A stretch of 64,000 bases of DNA from Pseudomonas cerasi (GCF_900074915.1 NZ_LT222319.1:1485001-1549000); one strand, 5' to 3'; shown: positions 27,891 to 39,637, counted from the first letter of the stretch. Notes: generated by a model from the sequence alone, not told the origin. Numbers and translations: made by a program.

Positions 27891-28499
27891 TTAGCGGCGG
27901 GGCAGGGCTGCAATGACATCTTCGGCCTGCAGGCCTTTGTCGCGGTTCATCACGGAAAATTCGACGCGTTGCCCTTCGACCAGTACGCGATGACCCTCAC
28001 CGCGAATGGCGCGAAAATGCACAAAAATATCGTCGCCGGAATCCCGGGAGATGAAGCCGAAACCCTTGGACGTGTTGAACCACTTTACGGTGCCGGTATC
28101 ACGATTTCCCATGTCGTGGCTTTGCGGCGCGGACGAAGGGGTGTAAGACCTGTAAAAGCTGACACCCAGGTGCAGGGCGACGGCTACGATGGCGATAGCC
28201 AGGCTCACCAGAATGGCGGGTTGGCCTGCGATGCCTGGTAGAGGAACAAGCAAGGTTAGCGTTTGTACGATTACCGCAATGACAAGCAGTGCACTGACCA
28301 GATTTTGCAGATTATGACGCGGGCCTCGATTCCAGTAAGGAATGACCGGAGCGAGTATCAGGTTAAGCAGCCCTAGAAAAGCCAGGCAGATCGCGTCAGG
28401 ATTTTGCAGGTAGAGAGATGCCGCTTCACTACGCAGGCTGGGTATGAAAGAGAGCAACAGGGCTGCTGCTCCCGTTACCAGGTGGACGATTTTCAACAT
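27891..28499 (-). CDS. Membrane-anchored cold-shock-domain protein
   Basis: 202-aa protein with two parts. Residues 1 to about 118 contain four hydrophobic helices (starting [17 protein letters not shown]); residues about 135-200 are a CspA-like nucleic-acid-binding domain with RNP1-like [12 protein letters not shown]2-like DIFVHF and start GTVKWFN. Typical CspA proteins are soluble and about 70 aa, so this ties an RNA/DNA-binding fold to the inner membrane. The gene matches the position of P. aeruginosa PA0961, upstream of dps. The start at 28499 was chosen to give a clean first helix. Confidence 0.83.
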   Translation of the reverse strand: MLKIVHLVTGAAALLLSFIPSLRSEAASLYLQNPDAICLAFLGLLNLILAPVIPYWNRGPRHNLQNLVSALLVIAVIVQTLTLLVPLPGIAGQPAILVSLAIAIVAVALHLGVSFYRSYTPSSAPQSHDMGNRDTGTVKWFNTSKGFGFISRDSGDDIFVHFRAIRGEGHRVLVEGQRVEFSVMNRDKGLQAEDVIAALPRR

Positions 28500-28968
28500 T
28501 TTAAAAAGCTCACATGCAAGAAGGATTACAAGAAATAGCTGGTAACGCCCGGTACGCTTCTGAACAAGATGAGGCGTGATGCACGGACGCTGGGCCGGCC
28601 TATGTGCCAGCGCTGGATGACAACTCGTTGGCGACACGCCGTGTATTTAACAGCAAAGCCTGATCCTACTCAAATCAGCAATCGATAATGGTGCAGGCGC
28701 CTGTCCTGCCTTGGCATCACGCTGTCCTTTAGTGCCTCTGCAGAGGCCGAAACAGAGGGCTCTGGCGGATTTTGCTGATGATTCTTACAGGCTGGCGGGG
28801 ATTTTCCGCGCCGGGTGCCCGCTGCGGCCCCGTTGGAACAGCCGTGGCATTGGTGCGAGTCGCTGTCAGCTGGCAGCATCGCACCAACGGAAAGCTGCGC
28901 CATTCGGGTTCTCTTGATAGAGTAGTGGTCTTTACTGCTTTTCAATCCTCACTAAAAGGGCATGAAAC
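28500..28968. other. Intergenic region, no gene seen
   Basis: 469 bp between divergent cold-shock-domain and dps genes. The stretch GATAGAGTAGTGG at about 28915-28927 may belong to the dps promoter. Open frames on either strand look non-coding. Confidence 0.4.
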
Positions 28969-29442
28969 ATGGCAATCGATATTGGTATCAGTGAAGAGGA
29001 TCGCAAGTCGATCGTGGACGGTCTGTCGCATCTGCTGTCGGATACTTATGTGCTTTACCTCAAGACTCACAACTTTCACTGGAATGTCAGCGGGCCGATG
29101 TTTCGCACGCTGCATTTAATGTTTGAAGAACAGTATAACGAACTGGCACTGGCGGTTGACTCTATTGCCGAGCGTATTCGTGCGTTGGGCTTCCCTGCTC
29201 CTGGCACTTATTCGACCTATGCGCGCCTGTCTTCCATCAAGGAAGAAGAAGGCGTGCCAAGTGCTGAAGATATGATCAAAAGTCTGGTGCAGGGTCAAGA
29301 GGCTGTTGTCCGTACTGCTCGTAGTATCTTTCCTCTTCTGGATAAGGTTAGCGATGAGCCGACAGCTGACCTGCTGACACAACGCATGCAGGTTCATGAG
29401 AAAACGGCCTGGATGTTGCGCTCGATGCTTGAATCGAAGTAA
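28969..29442 (+). CDS. dps: Dps-family ferritin-like DNA-protection protein
   Basis: 157-aa four-helix Dps protein that oxidises and stores iron, protecting DNA from peroxide. The ferroxidase signature [13 protein letters not shown] lies near residue 40, and the second-helix acidic residues are in [21 protein letters not shown]. Length and the start [15 protein letters not shown] suit the PA0962 type. It stands between the cold-shock-domain gene and aspS as in other pseudomonads. Confidence 0.93.
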   Translation: MAIDIGISEEDRKSIVDGLSHLLSDTYVLYLKTHNFHWNVSGPMFRTLHLMFEEQYNELALAVDSIAERIRALGFPAPGTYSTYARLSSIKEEEGVPSAEDMIKSLVQGQEAVVRTARSIFPLLDKVSDEPTADLLTQRMQVHEKTAWMLRSMLESK

Positions 29443-29759
29443 CGGCCAGGGGCGGGTGGCTTCAAGTGCCACTCGTCCCGCTCTTCAACTGTTCCTCCCT
29501 CTCGTCACCCGCCTTCATTGCGCAATCACTCGGGCAGCTCAAGGCCCGAATGTCCTGCGCTGCAGTTCTCCTCGCTTTCTTCATAGTCCCTTCAAGGTTA
29601 AACGATATTCCGCTATTTCCTGTTGCCATCTCCTACAGTGATAAGGTGTAGGGGCTTCTGGCTATAAAATCGCCAATCATGTTTTATACATCGGGACATT
29701 TATTTGTTTTTGAATATTTCTTTTGGTGTTTAAAACTCAATGATTTGAAGGTGGCGGTT
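29443..29759. other. Intergenic region with hairpin
   Basis: 317 bp without a confident gene. The imperfect inverted repeat GGGCGGGTGGC (29450-29460) with GCCACTCGTCC (29468-29478) may be the dps terminator, though no clear T run follows. The AT-rich 29660-29750 may hold the promoter of the next gene. Confidence 0.45.
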
Positions 29760-30104
29760 ATGGTGTTACGAAGTGCTGAGCGAGAGCTTAAGTTGTTACA
29801 TCGAGAGGTGGAAATACGCCATGATCCTTTTGTCGAGGATTTCAATATGACGCTGGCGCAGCCACATTCCAAATCCGTTCGGCTTAACGGTCTGGCGACG
29901 TGCCTGCGTCTTGAGAACGTGTACTGGAACATTCTTTCAGGTATCGCCAGTTCCAATGAATGCTCTGTTAATGCGGTATTGTCCTACATTGATCGGGAGG
30001 TTCACTTACGGTACGGGGGGGTAAAGAATTTCAGTGGCCTGATTCGTGTTGTCTGTGTGGCGCATCTTTTGAAGGGCGACTGCCTGGAAAATTCCCACGT
30101 CTAG
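29760..30104 (+). CDS. Ribbon-helix-helix domain protein
   Basis: 114-aa protein with a central RHH_4-like domain: KSVRLNGLATCLRLENVYWNIL, then the short turn and helix NECSVNAVLSYIDREV, then a final LIRVVCVAHLL helix. Such proteins usually bind DNA as dimers; targets are unknown. The ATG at 29760 has AAGG upstream and starts just before the domain; upstream residues in the open frame are hydrophobic and unlike the family. Single gene between dps and aspS. Confidence 0.65.
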   Translation: MVLRSAERELKLLHREVEIRHDPFVEDFNMTLAQPHSKSVRLNGLATCLRLENVYWNILSGIASSNECSVNAVLSYIDREVHLRYGGVKNFSGLIRVVCVAHLLKGDCLENSHV

Positions 30105-30396
30105 CTTGGTTTTATCCTTATTTCTGCGGGCTCGCTCAGGCGTGCCTGCGCTGTCCCCCGCAGCGCGAGTGAACAGCGCGGCTGCGCGGGGTGGTCACAA
30201 CCTTATCCGGTCGTTAATGGGTTCGTTCGGCTGCACGGTGCCAATTAACTCTATATAATCCTCCGTCTTGCTAGCGGGCGTGACTCTGCGTGGGCCAGGG
30301 CTGGCTTTAGCCTTGTGCCGGTGCCTTGTACCACTGAGCGCAAGCCAGGAGCGAAATCGCCACCGAATTCGAATTACGAGAAGTGAAAACACCATC

Positions 30397-32172
30397 ATGA
30401 TGCGCAGCCATTATTGCGGCCAACTGAACGAGAGTCTGGAAGGCCAGGAAATTACCCTTTGCGGATGGGTCCACCGTCGTCGTGACCACGGGGGCGTTAT
30501 CTTCCTCGATATCCGCGACCGTGAAGGCATGGCTCAAGTCGTGTTCGACCCTGATCGTGCCGACAGTTTCGCAGCCGCCGACCGTGTGCGCAGCGAGTAC
30601 GTGGTCAAGGTCGTGGGCAAGGTTCGTGCTCGTCCGGCAGGTGCCGTGAACGCGAACATGGCGTCTGGCGCCATCGAGGTTCTGGGTTACGAGCTCGAGG
30701 TGTTGAACGAGTCCGAAACGCCGCCGTTCCCGCTGAATGAGTACTCCGACGTCGGCGAGGAAACACGCCTGCGTTATCGCTTCATCGACCTGCGCCGTCC
30801 GGAGATGGCCGAGAAGCTGCGTCTGCGTTCGCGCATCACGACCAGTATCCGTCGCTACCTGGATGACAACGGTTTCCTCGACGTCGAGACGCCGATCCTG
30901 ACCCGCGCTACCCCGGAAGGCGCTCGCGACTATCTGGTTCCAAGCCGTACACACCCGGGCAGCTTCTTCGCTCTGCCGCAATCGCCTCAGCTGTTCAAGC
31001 AACTGCTGATGGTGGCCGGCTTCGACCGTTACTACCAGATCGCCAAGTGCTTCCGCGACGAGGACCTGCGTGCCGACCGTCAGCCGGAATTCACCCAGAT
31101 CGACATCGAAACCAGCTTCCTCAATGAAGAGGACATCATCGGTCTGACCGAGAAGATGGTTCGTCAGCTGTTCAAGGAAGTCCTGGACCTGGAGTTCGGT
31201 GATTTCCCGCACATGACTTTCGAAGAGGCCATGCGCCGCTACGGTTCCGACAAGCCGGACCTGCGTAACCCGCTGGAACTGGTGGATGTTGCCGATCAGC
31301 TCACCGGCGTGGAATTCAAGGTGTTCAGCGGCCCGGCCAACGACCCCAAGGGGCGCGTTGCCGCACTGCGTGTACCGGGCGCCGCCAGCATGGCGCGCAG
31401 CCAGATCGACGACTACACCAAGTTCGTCAGCATTTATGGTGCCAAGGGGCTGGCCTACATCAAGGTCAACGAGCGCGCGAAGGGGCCGGAAGGCTTGCAG
31501 TCGCCGATCGTCAAGTTCATCCCGGAAGACAATCTGAACGTCATCCTCGATCGCGTTGGTGCGGTTGATGGCGACATCGTTTTCTTCGGTGCGGACAAGT
31601 TCAAGATCGTCAGCGAGGCCCTTGGCGCGCTGCGTATCAAGATCGGTAATGACCTCAAGCTGCACACTTGCGAGTGGGCACCGATGTGGGTCGTTGACTT
31701 CCCGATGTTCGAAGAAAACGACGACGGCAGCTTCACCGCGTTGCACCACCCCTTCACCGCACCCAAGTGCACGCCTGAAGAGCTGGAAGCCAACCCGGCG
31801 ACCGCGCTGTCCCGTGCCTATGACATGGTGCTCAACGGCACCGAGCTGGGCGGCGGTTCGATCCGTATCCATCGCAAGGAAATGCAACAGGCGGTCTTCC
31901 GTCTGCTGGGCATTGCCGAAGACGAGCAGCAGGAGAAGTTCGGCTTCCTGCTCGATGCCTTGAAATACGGCGCGCCACCGCACGGTGGTCTGGCTTTCGG
32001 TCTGGACCGTCTGGTGATGCTGATGACCGGCGCGCAATCGATTCGCGAAGTGATCGCGTTCCCGAAAACCCAGAGCGCGGCCGATGTCATGACCCAGGCG
32101 CCTGGCGTTGTCGATGCCAAAGCGTTGCGCGAGCTGCACATCCGTCTGCGTGAGCAGCCGAAGGCCGAGTGA
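30397..32172 (+). CDS. aspS: Aspartyl-tRNA synthetase
   Basis: 591-aa class II synthetase of the bacterial type. Domains in order: OB-fold anticodon domain (residues 1-105, with [20 protein letters not shown]), catalytic core with motif 2 ([19 protein letters not shown]), a GAD insertion domain (about 290-420), and motif 3 ([16 protein letters not shown]). Pseudomonas enzymes are commonly non-discriminating and also charge tRNA-Asn. Tandem ATGs at 30397 and 30400 are both possible starts. Confidence 0.97.
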   Translation: MMRSHYCGQLNESLEGQEITLCGWVHRRRDHGGVIFLDIRDREGMAQVVFDPDRADSFAAADRVRSEYVVKVVGKVRARPAGAVNANMASGAIEVLGYELEVLNESETPPFPLNEYSDVGEETRLRYRFIDLRRPEMAEKLRLRSRITTSIRRYLDDNGFLDVETPILTRATPEGARDYLVPSRTHPGSFFALPQSPQLFKQLLMVAGFDRYYQIAKCFRDEDLRADRQPEFTQIDIETSFLNEEDIIGLTEKMVRQLFKEVLDLEFGDFPHMTFEEAMRRYGSDKPDLRNPLELVDVADQLTGVEFKVFSGPANDPKGRVAALRVPGAASMARSQIDDYTKFVSIYGAKGLAYIKVNERAKGPEGLQSPIVKFIPEDNLNVILDRVGAVDGDIVFFGADKFKIVSEALGALRIKIGNDLKLHTCEWAPMWVVDFPMFEENDDGSFTALHHPFTAPKCTPEELEANPATALSRAYDMVLNGTELGGGSIRIHRKEMQQAVFRLLGIAEDEQQEKFGFLLDALKYGAPPHGGLAFGLDRLVMLMTGAQSIREVIAFPKTQSAADVMTQAPGVVDAKALRELHIRLREQPKAE

Positions 32173-32179
32173 TGCCGGG

Positions 32180-32204
32180 CAGGGCGTATCGTCGATACGC
32201 CCTG
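32180..32204 (+). terminator. Strong hairpin after aspS
   Basis: Perfect 12-bp inverted repeat CAGGGCGTATCG / CGATACGCCCTG with a one-base centre, 8 bp after the aspS stop. No T run follows, so it may stabilise the mRNA end rather than terminate. Confidence 0.5.
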
Positions 32205-32289
32205 TATCTGCCCTTATTGAGTGAAGCTTTTTGCCCGGGCTGTTCGGGGCGAAAGGTGAAGGTGTTTCAAAAAGAATCTGGAGCGAAAA

Positions 32290-33036
32290 ATGGCAGGTCA
32301 TTCTAAGTGGGCGAACATCAAGCACCGCAAAGAGCGTCAGGATGCCAAAAAAGGCAAGATTTTCACCAAGTGGATCCGTGAGCTGACCGTTGCCGCACGT
32401 CAGGGCGGCGGTGACCCTGGTTCCAACCCGCGTCTGCGTCTGGCGCTGGACAAGGCGCTTGGTGCGAACATGACCCGTGACACCATTGATCGTGCGGTGG
32501 CGCGAGGGGTAGGGGCATCCGACGGTGATGATGTCGAGGAGCTGGGTTACGAGGGCTACGGTCCGGGCGGCGTGGCGATCATGGTCGAAACCATGACCGA
32601 CAACCGCAACCGTACCGCGGCGGCTGTGCGCCACGCATTTACCAAATGCGGCGGCAATCTCGGCACCGACGGCTCTGTTGCCTACCTGTTCGATCGCAAG
32701 GGCCAGATATCCTTCGCTGCCGGTGTCGATGAGGATTCGCTGATCGAGGCTGCCATGGAGGCCGATGCAGACGATGTCGTGACCAACGAAGACGGCTCGA
32801 TCGATGTGTTCACATCGTTCTCCGGGTTTTACGCGGTGCGTAACGCATTGGAGGCTACGGGTTTCAAGGCGGCAGATGCAGAAATCGTCATGCTGCCGAC
32901 CACCAGCGCCGTGCTTGATCTGGAAACCGCTGAAAAGGTACTCAAGCTGATTGATATGCTCGAAGACCTGGATGACGTGCAGAACGTCTATTCAAACGCG
33001 GAAATCCCCGACGAAGTGATGGAGCAGCTGGGCTGA
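32290..33036 (+). CDS. yebC: YebC/PmpR-family transcriptional regulator
   Basis: 248-aa YebC protein: [22 protein letters not shown] start, [24 protein letters not shown] core, acidic [20 protein letters not shown] end. In P. aeruginosa the orthologue PmpR represses the quinolone-signal regulator pqsR; related proteins help ribosomes at proline stretches. It sits upstream of ruvC as usual. An inverted repeat (GAAGCCGGGGG, 33061-33071, with CCCCCGGCTTC, 33103-33113) follows. Confidence 0.95.
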   Translation: MAGHSKWANIKHRKERQDAKKGKIFTKWIRELTVAARQGGGDPGSNPRLRLALDKALGANMTRDTIDRAVARGVGASDGDDVEELGYEGYGPGGVAIMVETMTDNRNRTAAAVRHAFTKCGGNLGTDGSVAYLFDRKGQISFAAGVDEDSLIEAAMEADADDVVTNEDGSIDVFTSFSGFYAVRNALEATGFKAADAEIVMLPTTSAVLDLETAEKVLKLIDMLEDLDDVQNVYSNAEIPDEVMEQLG

Positions 33037-33166
33037 TCGCTCACCGGTAACACCAAGTCGGAAGCCGGGGGAACGAAGCTGTGAGCAACACGCAGCTATC
33101 GGCCCCCGGCTTCTGCCTTTATGCTGCACCTATTGTTTTGCGTGACCTCCTCAAGCTGCAGGCGTT

Positions 33167-33691
33167 ATGACTCTTATTCTTGGTATCGATCCCGGTTCGC
33201 GAATTACTGGCTATGGTGTGGTACGCGACACCGGGCGCGGCTGTGTCTATGTCGCGTCGGGCTGTATCCGCACTGGCAGCGGCGAGCTGCACGAGCGTTT
33301 GCAGATCGTTTATCGCGGTGTGCGGGAGGTCATCAAGACCTACGGACCGGTGACGATGGGTATCGAAAAGGTGTTCATGGCGCGTAACGCCGATTCGGCA
33401 TTGAAGCTGGGGCAGGCCAGGGGCGCGGCCATCGTGGCGGGTGCCGAAGAAGCGCTGGAAATTGCCGAATACACCGCAACCCAGGTCAAGCAGGCCGTTG
33501 CAGGAACCGGCGGTGCCAATAAAGAGCAGGTGATGTTGATGGTCATGCACCTGCTCAAGCTGACCCAGAAACCGCAAATCGATGCGTCCGATGCCCTTGC
33601 CATCGCCCTGTGCCACGCGCATACGCGCTCCAGTCTGATTCCTCACGGGTTGGGCACTGCGCGCAGTCGCGGCGGCCGCTTGCGGCTCTGA
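33167..33691 (+). CDS. ruvC: Holliday junction resolvase RuvC
   Basis: 174-aa endonuclease that cuts Holliday junctions symmetrically. Catalytic D8 in [13 protein letters not shown], the Glu in [10 protein letters not shown], and the final acidic pair in [14 protein letters not shown] are present. The first gene of the ruvC-ruvA-ruvB run, 89 bp before ruvA. No LexA box was spotted ahead of it. Confidence 0.96.
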   Translation: MTLILGIDPGSRITGYGVVRDTGRGCVYVASGCIRTGSGELHERLQIVYRGVREVIKTYGPVTMGIEKVFMARNADSALKLGQARGAAIVAGAEEALEIAEYTATQVKQAVAGTGGANKEQVMLMVMHLLKLTQKPQIDASDALAIALCHAHTRSSLIPHGLGTARSRGGRLRL

Positions 33692-33780
33692 CTGGCATTA
33701 TGTGTCCGCCTATTTTCTATGATGACGGTGTTCAACTTCTTCTTCGCGCGAGCGACAGGCAACACGAAAGGATCTGAAAC

Positions 33781-34389
33781 GTGATTGGACGTTTACGCGG
33801 CTCTCTCGCCGAAAAGCAGCCTCCGCATCTGGTGCTGGATGTCAACGGTGTCGGCTATGAGGTGGAAGTGCCGATGACCACCCTGTACCGGCTGCCGCAT
33901 GTTGGCGAAACGGTGACTTTGCACACCCACCTGGTGGTTCGCGAGGACGCGCACCTTTTGTACGGCTTCTACGAAAAGCGCGAACGCGAGCTGTTTCGTG
34001 AGCTGATCCGGCTCAATGGCGTCGGCCCCAAGCTGGCACTGGCGCTGATGTCCGGTCTGGAAGTCGATGAGCTGGTGCGTTGCGTGCAGGCGCAGGACAC
34101 ATCAGCGCTGACGCGTATCCCCGGCGTGGGCAAGAAGACCGCCGAGCGGCTGCTGGTCGAGCTCAAGGACCGTTTCAAGGCCTGGGAGTCCTTGCCAGGC
34201 ACCTTTACGCTGGTTTCCAATGGCCCCAATCAGGCCGAGCCTGTCGCGTCGGCAGAGTCCGATGCGGTCAGCGCACTGATTTCGCTGGGCTACAAACCTC
34301 AGGAGGCGAGCAAGGCCGTCTCCGCCATCAAGGAAAAAGATTTGAGCAGTGCGGATCTGATTCGCCGTGCGTTGAAGGGGATGGGTTAA
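33781..34389 (+). CDS. ruvA: Holliday junction DNA helicase subunit RuvA
   Basis: 202-aa junction-binding protein. The N-terminal OB-fold starts MIGRLRGSL; two helix-hairpin-helix motifs ([10 protein letters not shown] and [13 protein letters not shown]) follow; the C-terminal domain III ([19 protein letters not shown]) contacts RuvB. The ribosome binding site GAAAGGA lies shortly upstream. Its stop codon is immediately followed by the ruvB start. Confidence 0.97.
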   Translation: MIGRLRGSLAEKQPPHLVLDVNGVGYEVEVPMTTLYRLPHVGETVTLHTHLVVREDAHLLYGFYEKRERELFRELIRLNGVGPKLALALMSGLEVDELVRCVQAQDTSALTRIPGVGKKTAERLLVELKDRFKAWESLPGTFTLVSNGPNQAEPVASAESDAVSALISLGYKPQEASKAVSAIKEKDLSSADLIRRALKGMG

Positions 34390-35451
34390 GTGATAGACGC
34401 CGACCGCCTGATAACCGCCACTGGTGGCCGTGATCGTGATGAGCAGATGGACCGCGCGATTCGGCCACTGAGCCTCGCGGACTACATCGGCCAGCCGACC
34501 GTACGCGAGCAGATGGAGTTGTTCATCCAGGCTGCCCGTGGTCGCAACGAAGCGCTGGATCACACGCTGATCTTCGGTCCGCCCGGCCTGGGCAAGACCA
34601 CGCTCGCCAACATCATCGCTCAGGAAATGGGCGTGTCGATCAAGAGCACGTCCGGCCCGGTCCTCGAACGGCCTGGCGATCTGGCAGCGATCCTGACCAA
34701 TCTCGAACCCAATGACGTACTGTTCATCGACGAGATCCATCGTCTGTCGCCGATCGTCGAGGAAGTGCTGTACCCGGCAATGGAAGACTTCCAGCTCGAC
34801 ATCATGATCGGTGAAGGCCCGGCAGCGCGTTCGATCAAACTTGATCTGCCGCCGTTCACGCTGGTCGGCGCGACCACTCGCGCCGGCATGTTGACCAACC
34901 CGTTGCGCGATCGCTTCGGCATTGTGCAGCGACTCGAGTTTTACAACATCGCCGATCTTTCGACGATTGTCTCGCGCTCGGCAGGCATTCTGGGGCTGGT
35001 CATCGAGCCGCAGGGCGCTTTCGAGATCGCCAGGCGCGCCCGTGGCACGCCGCGTATCGCCAACCGCCTGTTGCGTCGGGTGCGGGATTTTGCCGAAGTT
35101 CGTGGCAACGGGCAGATTACCCGGCAGACAGCCGACAAGGCCCTCAACCTGCTGGACGTCGACGAGCACGGCTTCGATCATCAGGACCGGCGTTTGCTAC
35201 TGACCATGATCGAGAAGTTCGACGGTGGTCCGGTGGGTATCGACAGCCTGGCAGCGGCCATCAGCGAGGAGCGTCATACCATCGAGGACGTACTCGAGCC
35301 CTATTTGATCCAGCAAGGCTATATCATGCGCACACCTCGCGGGCGTGTGGTCACCCGGCATGCGTATCTGCATTTCGGCCTGAACATCCCGTCGAGGATG
35401 GGGGAGATACCAGTGCCGGACGATTTTGGCGACGAGCCTGTGGATTTATAG
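34390..35451 (+). CDS. ruvB: Holliday junction DNA helicase motor RuvB
   Basis: 353-aa AAA+ ATPase driving branch migration with RuvA. Walker A GPPGLGKT is at residues 63-70, Walker B is in [10 protein letters not shown], sensor 1 in LVGATTRAG, and the C-terminal winged helix ends near [13 protein letters not shown]. The GTG start at 34390 directly abuts the ruvA stop, giving coupled translation. Confidence 0.97.
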   Translation: MIDADRLITATGGRDRDEQMDRAIRPLSLADYIGQPTVREQMELFIQAARGRNEALDHTLIFGPPGLGKTTLANIIAQEMGVSIKSTSGPVLERPGDLAAILTNLEPNDVLFIDEIHRLSPIVEEVLYPAMEDFQLDIMIGEGPAARSIKLDLPPFTLVGATTRAGMLTNPLRDRFGIVQRLEFYNIADLSTIVSRSAGILGLVIEPQGAFEIARRARGTPRIANRLLRRVRDFAEVRGNGQITRQTADKALNLLDVDEHGFDHQDRRLLLTMIEKFDGGPVGIDSLAAAISEERHTIEDVLEPYLIQQGYIMRTPRGRVVTRHAYLHFGLNIPSRMGEIPVPDDFGDEPVDL

Positions 35452-35585
35452 CGATGGCTTGCAATTTATTTGCGGTCTCTGTGGTCACATTGCCAGTCCT
35501 GCCGCCGATACCTGTAACTAAGTGGCAAAAGGTTGAAAAACAGTTGCCTGACCCGATTGGCAACCTGAGGAGTAAGCTCTAGAGT

Positions 35586-36053
35586 ATGCGCGCGCAAAAC
35601 GGGGTTCAGTCGTTCGCACATCGCTGTCGCGTTTATTACGAGGACACCGATGCCGGCGGCATCGTCTACTACGTCAATTATCTGAAATTCATGGAGCGGG
35701 CTCGTACCGAGCGGCTACGGGAATTGGGCTTTGCCCAATCCGAACTGGCGCAGGAAAACCTTTTATTTGTCGTGCACTCCAGTGAGGCTCGTTATCACAA
35801 GCCGGCGCGGCTGGATGACGAGTTGCTCGTCAGTGCGGAAGTAACCGAATTGAATCGCGTCAGCCTGCGCTTTAAACAGCAGATCAGGCGGGCGTCGGAT
35901 GCAACGCTGCTCTGTGAAGGGCAGTTCTTGGTGGCGTGTGTACGCGCCGATAGTTTTAAACCCCGGGCCATTCCCGAAGCTCTGCGAGCGGCCTTTGCCG
36001 ACCAGGGCGGCGCGGGCATACATTCAGAGCAGGAGATAAAGCGTGGAAGCTAA
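35586..36053 (+). CDS. ybgC: Acyl-CoA thioesterase YbgC
   Basis: 155-aa hot-dog thioesterase, first gene of the tol-pal operon. The active-site segment [25 protein letters not shown] contains the catalytic Asp (D22), and the strand after it has the usual [13 protein letters not shown]. Its 3' end overlaps the tolQ start by 11 bp. It cleaves short-chain or hydroxy acyl-CoA and is linked to phospholipid metabolism at the envelope. Confidence 0.93.
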   Translation: MRAQNGVQSFAHRCRVYYEDTDAGGIVYYVNYLKFMERARTERLRELGFAQSELAQENLLFVVHSSEARYHKPARLDDELLVSAEVTELNRVSLRFKQQIRRASDATLLCEGQFLVACVRADSFKPRAIPEALRAAFADQGGAGIHSEQEIKRGS

Positions 36054-36738
36054 CGTCGTCGACCATTCCTCCATGTGGAGTTTGGTCAGCAATGCCAGCA
36101 TTGTTGTTCAGTTGGTAATGCTGATTCTGGTAGCTGCTTCGGTCACTTCGTGGATCGTGATTTTTCAGCGCAGCAACATGCTGCGCGCAGGCCGACGTGC
36201 ACTGGACAGCTTTGAAGAGCGTTTCTGGTCGGGTATCGATCTGTCCAAACTGTACCGTCAGGCGGGCAGCAATCCCGATCCGGACTCGGGCGTCGAGCAG
36301 ATCTTCCGTGCCGGTTTCAAGGAGTTTTCGCGCTTGCGTCAGCAGTCCGGCGTCGATCCTGATGCGGTCATGGAAGGTGTGGCGCGCGCCATGCGTGTTG
36401 CCATCTCCCGCGAGGAAGAGAAACTCGAAGCGGGTCTGCCATATCTGGCGACCGTGGGTTCTACCAGCCCTTATGTCGGTCTGTTCGGTACTGTCTGGGG
36501 GATCATGAACTCCTTCCGCGGTCTGGCGACGGCGCAGCAGGCAACGCTGGCGACCGTGGCACCGGGCATTGCCGAAGCACTGATTGCAACGGCCATCGGC
36601 CTGTTTGCAGCCATTCCGGCCGTTATTGCCTATAACCGTTTCGCCGCGCGCAGTGAGACCTTGATCAGCCGTTACTACACGTTCGCTGACGAGTTCCAGG
36701 CCATCCTGCACCGTAAAGTGCACACCAGCGAAGAGTGA
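36043..36738 (+). CDS. tolQ: Tol-Pal system protein TolQ
   Basis: 231-aa inner-membrane proton-channel subunit with three hydrophobic helices (about 18-38, 135-157 and 170-192), homologous to ExbB/MotA. The GTG start at 36043 has AGGAG eight bases upstream and overlaps ybgC. With TolR it uses proton motive force to energise TolA, pulling the outer membrane inward during division. Confidence 0.96.
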   Translation: MEANVVDHSSMWSLVSNASIVVQLVMLILVAASVTSWIVIFQRSNMLRAGRRALDSFEERFWSGIDLSKLYRQAGSNPDPDSGVEQIFRAGFKEFSRLRQQSGVDPDAVMEGVARAMRVAISREEEKLEAGLPYLATVGSTSPYVGLFGTVWGIMNSFRGLATAQQATLATVAPGIAEALIATAIGLFAAIPAVIAYNRFAARSETLISRYYTFADEFQAILHRKVHTSEE

Positions 36739-36752
36739 GCAGGTAATTCCCC

Positions 36753-37217
36753 ATGGCTTTAATCGCTCGAGATCGTCGCAGAAAACGCAAGCCGGTCGCC
36801 GAAATGAACGTAGTGCCCTACATCGACGTGATGCTGGTGTTGCTCGTGATTTTCATGGTGACGGCTCCCATGATCAACCAGGGCGTGAAAGTCGACTTGC
36901 CCAAGGTCTCCAGCGAGGCTTTGCCGCAAGACAACAACAATCAGGTCCTGACCATTTCGATCAAGGCTGACAAGACCTATTACTGGAACCTTGGCAGCGA
37001 AGTCGATACCGACAAGCAGATGGACAAGGCAATGACCCTGCCACAGCTGACTGCCGCAGTGACCAAGATCGTCGCTGCCGGTCGTGATGCAGGCAAGCAG
37101 ACGCAGGTTTTCATTCGTGGTGACAAGACCGTCGATTACGGCTCGGTCATGGGCACGATGGGCGGGCTGCAGAAGGCTGGGGTCGGGAATGTTGGCTTGA
37201 TTACCGAGGCACCCTGA
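36753..37217 (+). CDS. tolR: Tol-Pal system protein TolR
   Basis: 154-aa protein with one membrane helix near the N-terminus (MNVVPYIDVMLVLLVIFMV), containing the essential proton-path Asp, and a periplasmic ExbD-like domain. It starts 14 bp after tolQ and its stop overlaps the tolA ATG by one base (TGATG). Confidence 0.96.
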   Translation: MALIARDRRRKRKPVAEMNVVPYIDVMLVLLVIFMVTAPMINQGVKVDLPKVSSEALPQDNNNQVLTISIKADKTYYWNLGSEVDTDKQMDKAMTLPQLTAAVTKIVAAGRDAGKQTQVFIRGDKTVDYGSVMGTMGGLQKAGVGNVGLITEAP

Positions 37218-38287
37218 TGCAGCCGATTCGAGAGCCGTCCGCCTCGGAAAGCTACTTCTGGCCCAGTGTCTGGGCCGTGGCATTGCATATTCTGATCTTT
37301 GGCATGCTGTTCGTCAGCTTTGCCATGACTCCGGATCTGCCCGAAGCCAAGCCTATCGTTCAGGCAACGCTCTATCAGCTCAAGTCCAAGAGCCAGGCCA
37401 CTACCCAGACCAACCAGAAGATTGCCGGTGAGGCGAAGAAAACCGCTGCGCGACAAACCGAAGTCGAACAGCTGGAGCAGAAAAAGATCGAGCAGCAAAA
37501 ACAGGAAGCTGTAAAAGCTGCGGAACAAAAGAAAGAAGAGGCTGCTCAAAAAGCCGAAGAGCAGAAAGCTGCCGACGAAGCCAAAAAGGCCGAACAGAAA
37601 GCAGAGGAGGCCAAAAAGGCTGACGATGCCAAGAAAGCCGATGAAGCCAAGAAGGTTGCCGACGCCAAAAAGCTTGAAGAGAAGCAGCAGGCTGATATAG
37701 CCAAGAAAAAGGCCGAAGAAGAGGCGAAGAAAAAAGCCGAAGAAGACGCCAAGAAAGCTGCTGCCGAGGAAGCCAAGAAACAGGCTGCTGATGAGGCCAA
37801 GAAAAAGGCCGCAGAAGACGCCAAGAAAAAGGCTGCCGAGGACGCGAAGAAAAAAGCCGCTGCCGATTCCGCCAAGAAGGCGCAGGAAGCAGCCCGTAAA
37901 TCCGCTGAAGACAAGAAGGCGCAGGCATTGGCCGATTTGCTCTCCGACAAACCGGAGCGGCAACAGGCTTTGGCTGACGAGCGGGGCGATGAAACGGCTG
38001 GCAGTTTCGATGACCTGATTCGTGTCAGGGCTTCCGAAGGCTGGAGTCGTCCACCATCGGCACGTAACAACATGTCGGTAACGTTGCAGATCGGGATGTT
38101 GCCCGACGGTACGATTGCCTCTGTATCGATTGCCAAATCCAGTGGTGACGGACCGTTTGACAGCTCTGCGGTTGCTGCGGTGAAGAACATTGGACGTTTG
38201 ACAGAAATGCAGGGTCTGAAGCCGGCTGACTTCGCGCCCTATCGTTCATTCAAGATGACATTCACACCTGGAGATCTAGCCTTGTGA
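37217..38287 (+). CDS. tolA: Tol-Pal system protein TolA
   Basis: 356-aa protein linking the inner membrane to Pal. An N-terminal helix (about residues 14-36) anchors it; residues about 60-245 form a long Ala/Lys/Glu-rich helix with many AKKKAEE-type repeats; the C-terminal globular domain (about 265-356) binds TolB/Pal and is the entry site for some phages and bacteriocins. The repeat codes at DNA level are prone to length change. The 3' end overlaps tolB by 4 bp. Confidence 0.96.
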   Translation: MQPIREPSASESYFWPSVWAVALHILIFGMLFVSFAMTPDLPEAKPIVQATLYQLKSKSQATTQTNQKIAGEAKKTAARQTEVEQLEQKKIEQQKQEAVKAAEQKKEEAAQKAEEQKAADEAKKAEQKAEEAKKADDAKKADEAKKVADAKKLEEKQQADIAKKKAEEEAKKKAEEDAKKAAAEEAKKQAADEAKKKAAEDAKKKAAEDAKKKAAADSAKKAQEAARKSAEDKKAQALADLLSDKPERQQALADERGDETAGSFDDLIRVRASEGWSRPPSARNNMSVTLQIGMLPDGTIASVSIAKSSGDGPFDSSAVAAVKNIGRLTEMQGLKPADFAPYRSFKMTFTPGDLAL

Positions 38288-39585
38288 TCAACCTTTTTCG
38301 AGGACTGCTGGTCGTTCTCTGTTTCGCATCCGCAATGGTGTCGGCAGAAGAAAAGAACATTCTGGTCACCAGCGGCAGTGACCGTGCAGCGCCCATCGCT
38401 GTTGTGCCTTTCGGATGGCAGGGCGGTAACGTTCTGCCTGAAGACATGGCCGAAATCATAAGCAACGATCTGCGCAACTCCGGCTACTACGCGCCGATCC
38501 CGAAGCAGAACATGATCAGCTTGCCGACCCAGGCCAGCGAAGTCATTTTCCGTGACTGGAAAGCGCTGGGTGCCCAGTACGTCATGGTCGGCAACATCAC
38601 GCCTGCCGGCGGACGTCTGCAGATCCAGTACGCACTGTTCAACGTCGCTACCGAGCAGCAGGTACTGACCGGCAACGTATCGGGTACCAATGACCAGCTG
38701 CGTGACATGGCGCATTACATTGCCGACCAGTCGTTCGAGAAACTCACCGGTATCAAGGGTGCGTTTTCCACTCGTATGCTCTACGTGACGGCCGAACGCT
38801 TCTCGGAAAACAACACGCGTTACACCCTGCAGCGTTCGGATTACGACGGTGCTCGTGCGGTAACCCTGTTGCAGTCCCGTGAGCCAATCCTGTCGCCGCG
38901 TTTCGCGCCGGACGGCAAGCGTATTGCCTATGTCTCGTTCGAACAGAAGCGTCCACGCATCTTTGTTCAGCACATCGATACCGGTCGTCGCGAACAGATC
39001 ACCAACTTCGAAGGCCTGAACGGTGCGCCTGCCTGGTCGCCGGATGGCAGCAAGCTGGCGTTCGTGCTGTCCAAGGACGGCAACCCGGAGATCTATGTAA
39101 TCAATCTGGCGTCGCGTCAATTGAGCCGTGTCACCAACGATTCTTCGATTGATACTGAACCTTTCTTCGGTAAGGACGGGTCTACGCTATACTTCACGTC
39201 GGACCGTGGCGGCAAGCCACAGATCTACAAGACCAATATCAATGGCGGCGGTGCCGAACGCGTGACGTTCGTGGGTAACTACAACGCCAACCCGAAATTG
39301 TCAGCCGATGAAAAGACGCTGGTAATGATTCACCGGCAGGACGGCTTCACTAATTTCAAGGTGGCAGTGCAGGATTTGGCCCGCGGTAGCGTAAAAATCC
39401 TCACAGATAGCAACCTTGATGAGTCGCCTACTGTTGCGCCCAACGGCACCATGGTAATCTACGCCACCCGCCAGCAGGGCCGGGGAGTCTTGATGCTCGT
39501 GTCCATTAACGGACGCGTAAGGCTCCCGCTTCCTACCGCTCAAGGCGAAGTCAGAGAACCTTCCTGGTCCCCTTACCTGAACTGA
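38284..39585 (+). CDS. tolB: Tol-Pal system protein TolB
   Basis: 433-aa periplasmic protein: signal peptide (about residues 1-21, ending VSAEE), an N-terminal alpha/beta domain, and a six-bladed beta-propeller with WD40-like blades (for example [19 protein letters not shown]). The propeller binds Pal, and the N-terminus binds TolA. GTG start overlapping the tolA stop. Confidence 0.96.
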   Translation: MINLFRGLLVVLCFASAMVSAEEKNILVTSGSDRAAPIAVVPFGWQGGNVLPEDMAEIISNDLRNSGYYAPIPKQNMISLPTQASEVIFRDWKALGAQYVMVGNITPAGGRLQIQYALFNVATEQQVLTGNVSGTNDQLRDMAHYIADQSFEKLTGIKGAFSTRMLYVTAERFSENNTRYTLQRSDYDGARAVTLLQSREPILSPRFAPDGKRIAYVSFEQKRPRIFVQHIDTGRREQITNFEGLNGAPAWSPDGSKLAFVLSKDGNPEIYVINLASRQLSRVTNDSSIDTEPFFGKDGSTLYFTSDRGGKPQIYKTNINGGGAERVTFVGNYNANPKLSADEKTLVMIHRQDGFTNFKVAVQDLARGSVKILTDSNLDESPTVAPNGTMVIYATRQQGRGVLMLVSINGRVRLPLPTAQGEVREPSWSPYLN

Positions 39586-39637
39586 CGCGGCGCTACACGA
39601 TTTGCTTAACACACTGGGGTTCATTAGGAGTTTCAAG

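Noticed and set aside
30307..32634. 775-codon minus-strand open frame opposite aspS and yebC
   Set aside because: aspS and yebC are certain; the antisense frame has no recognisable motifs and no ribosome binding site.
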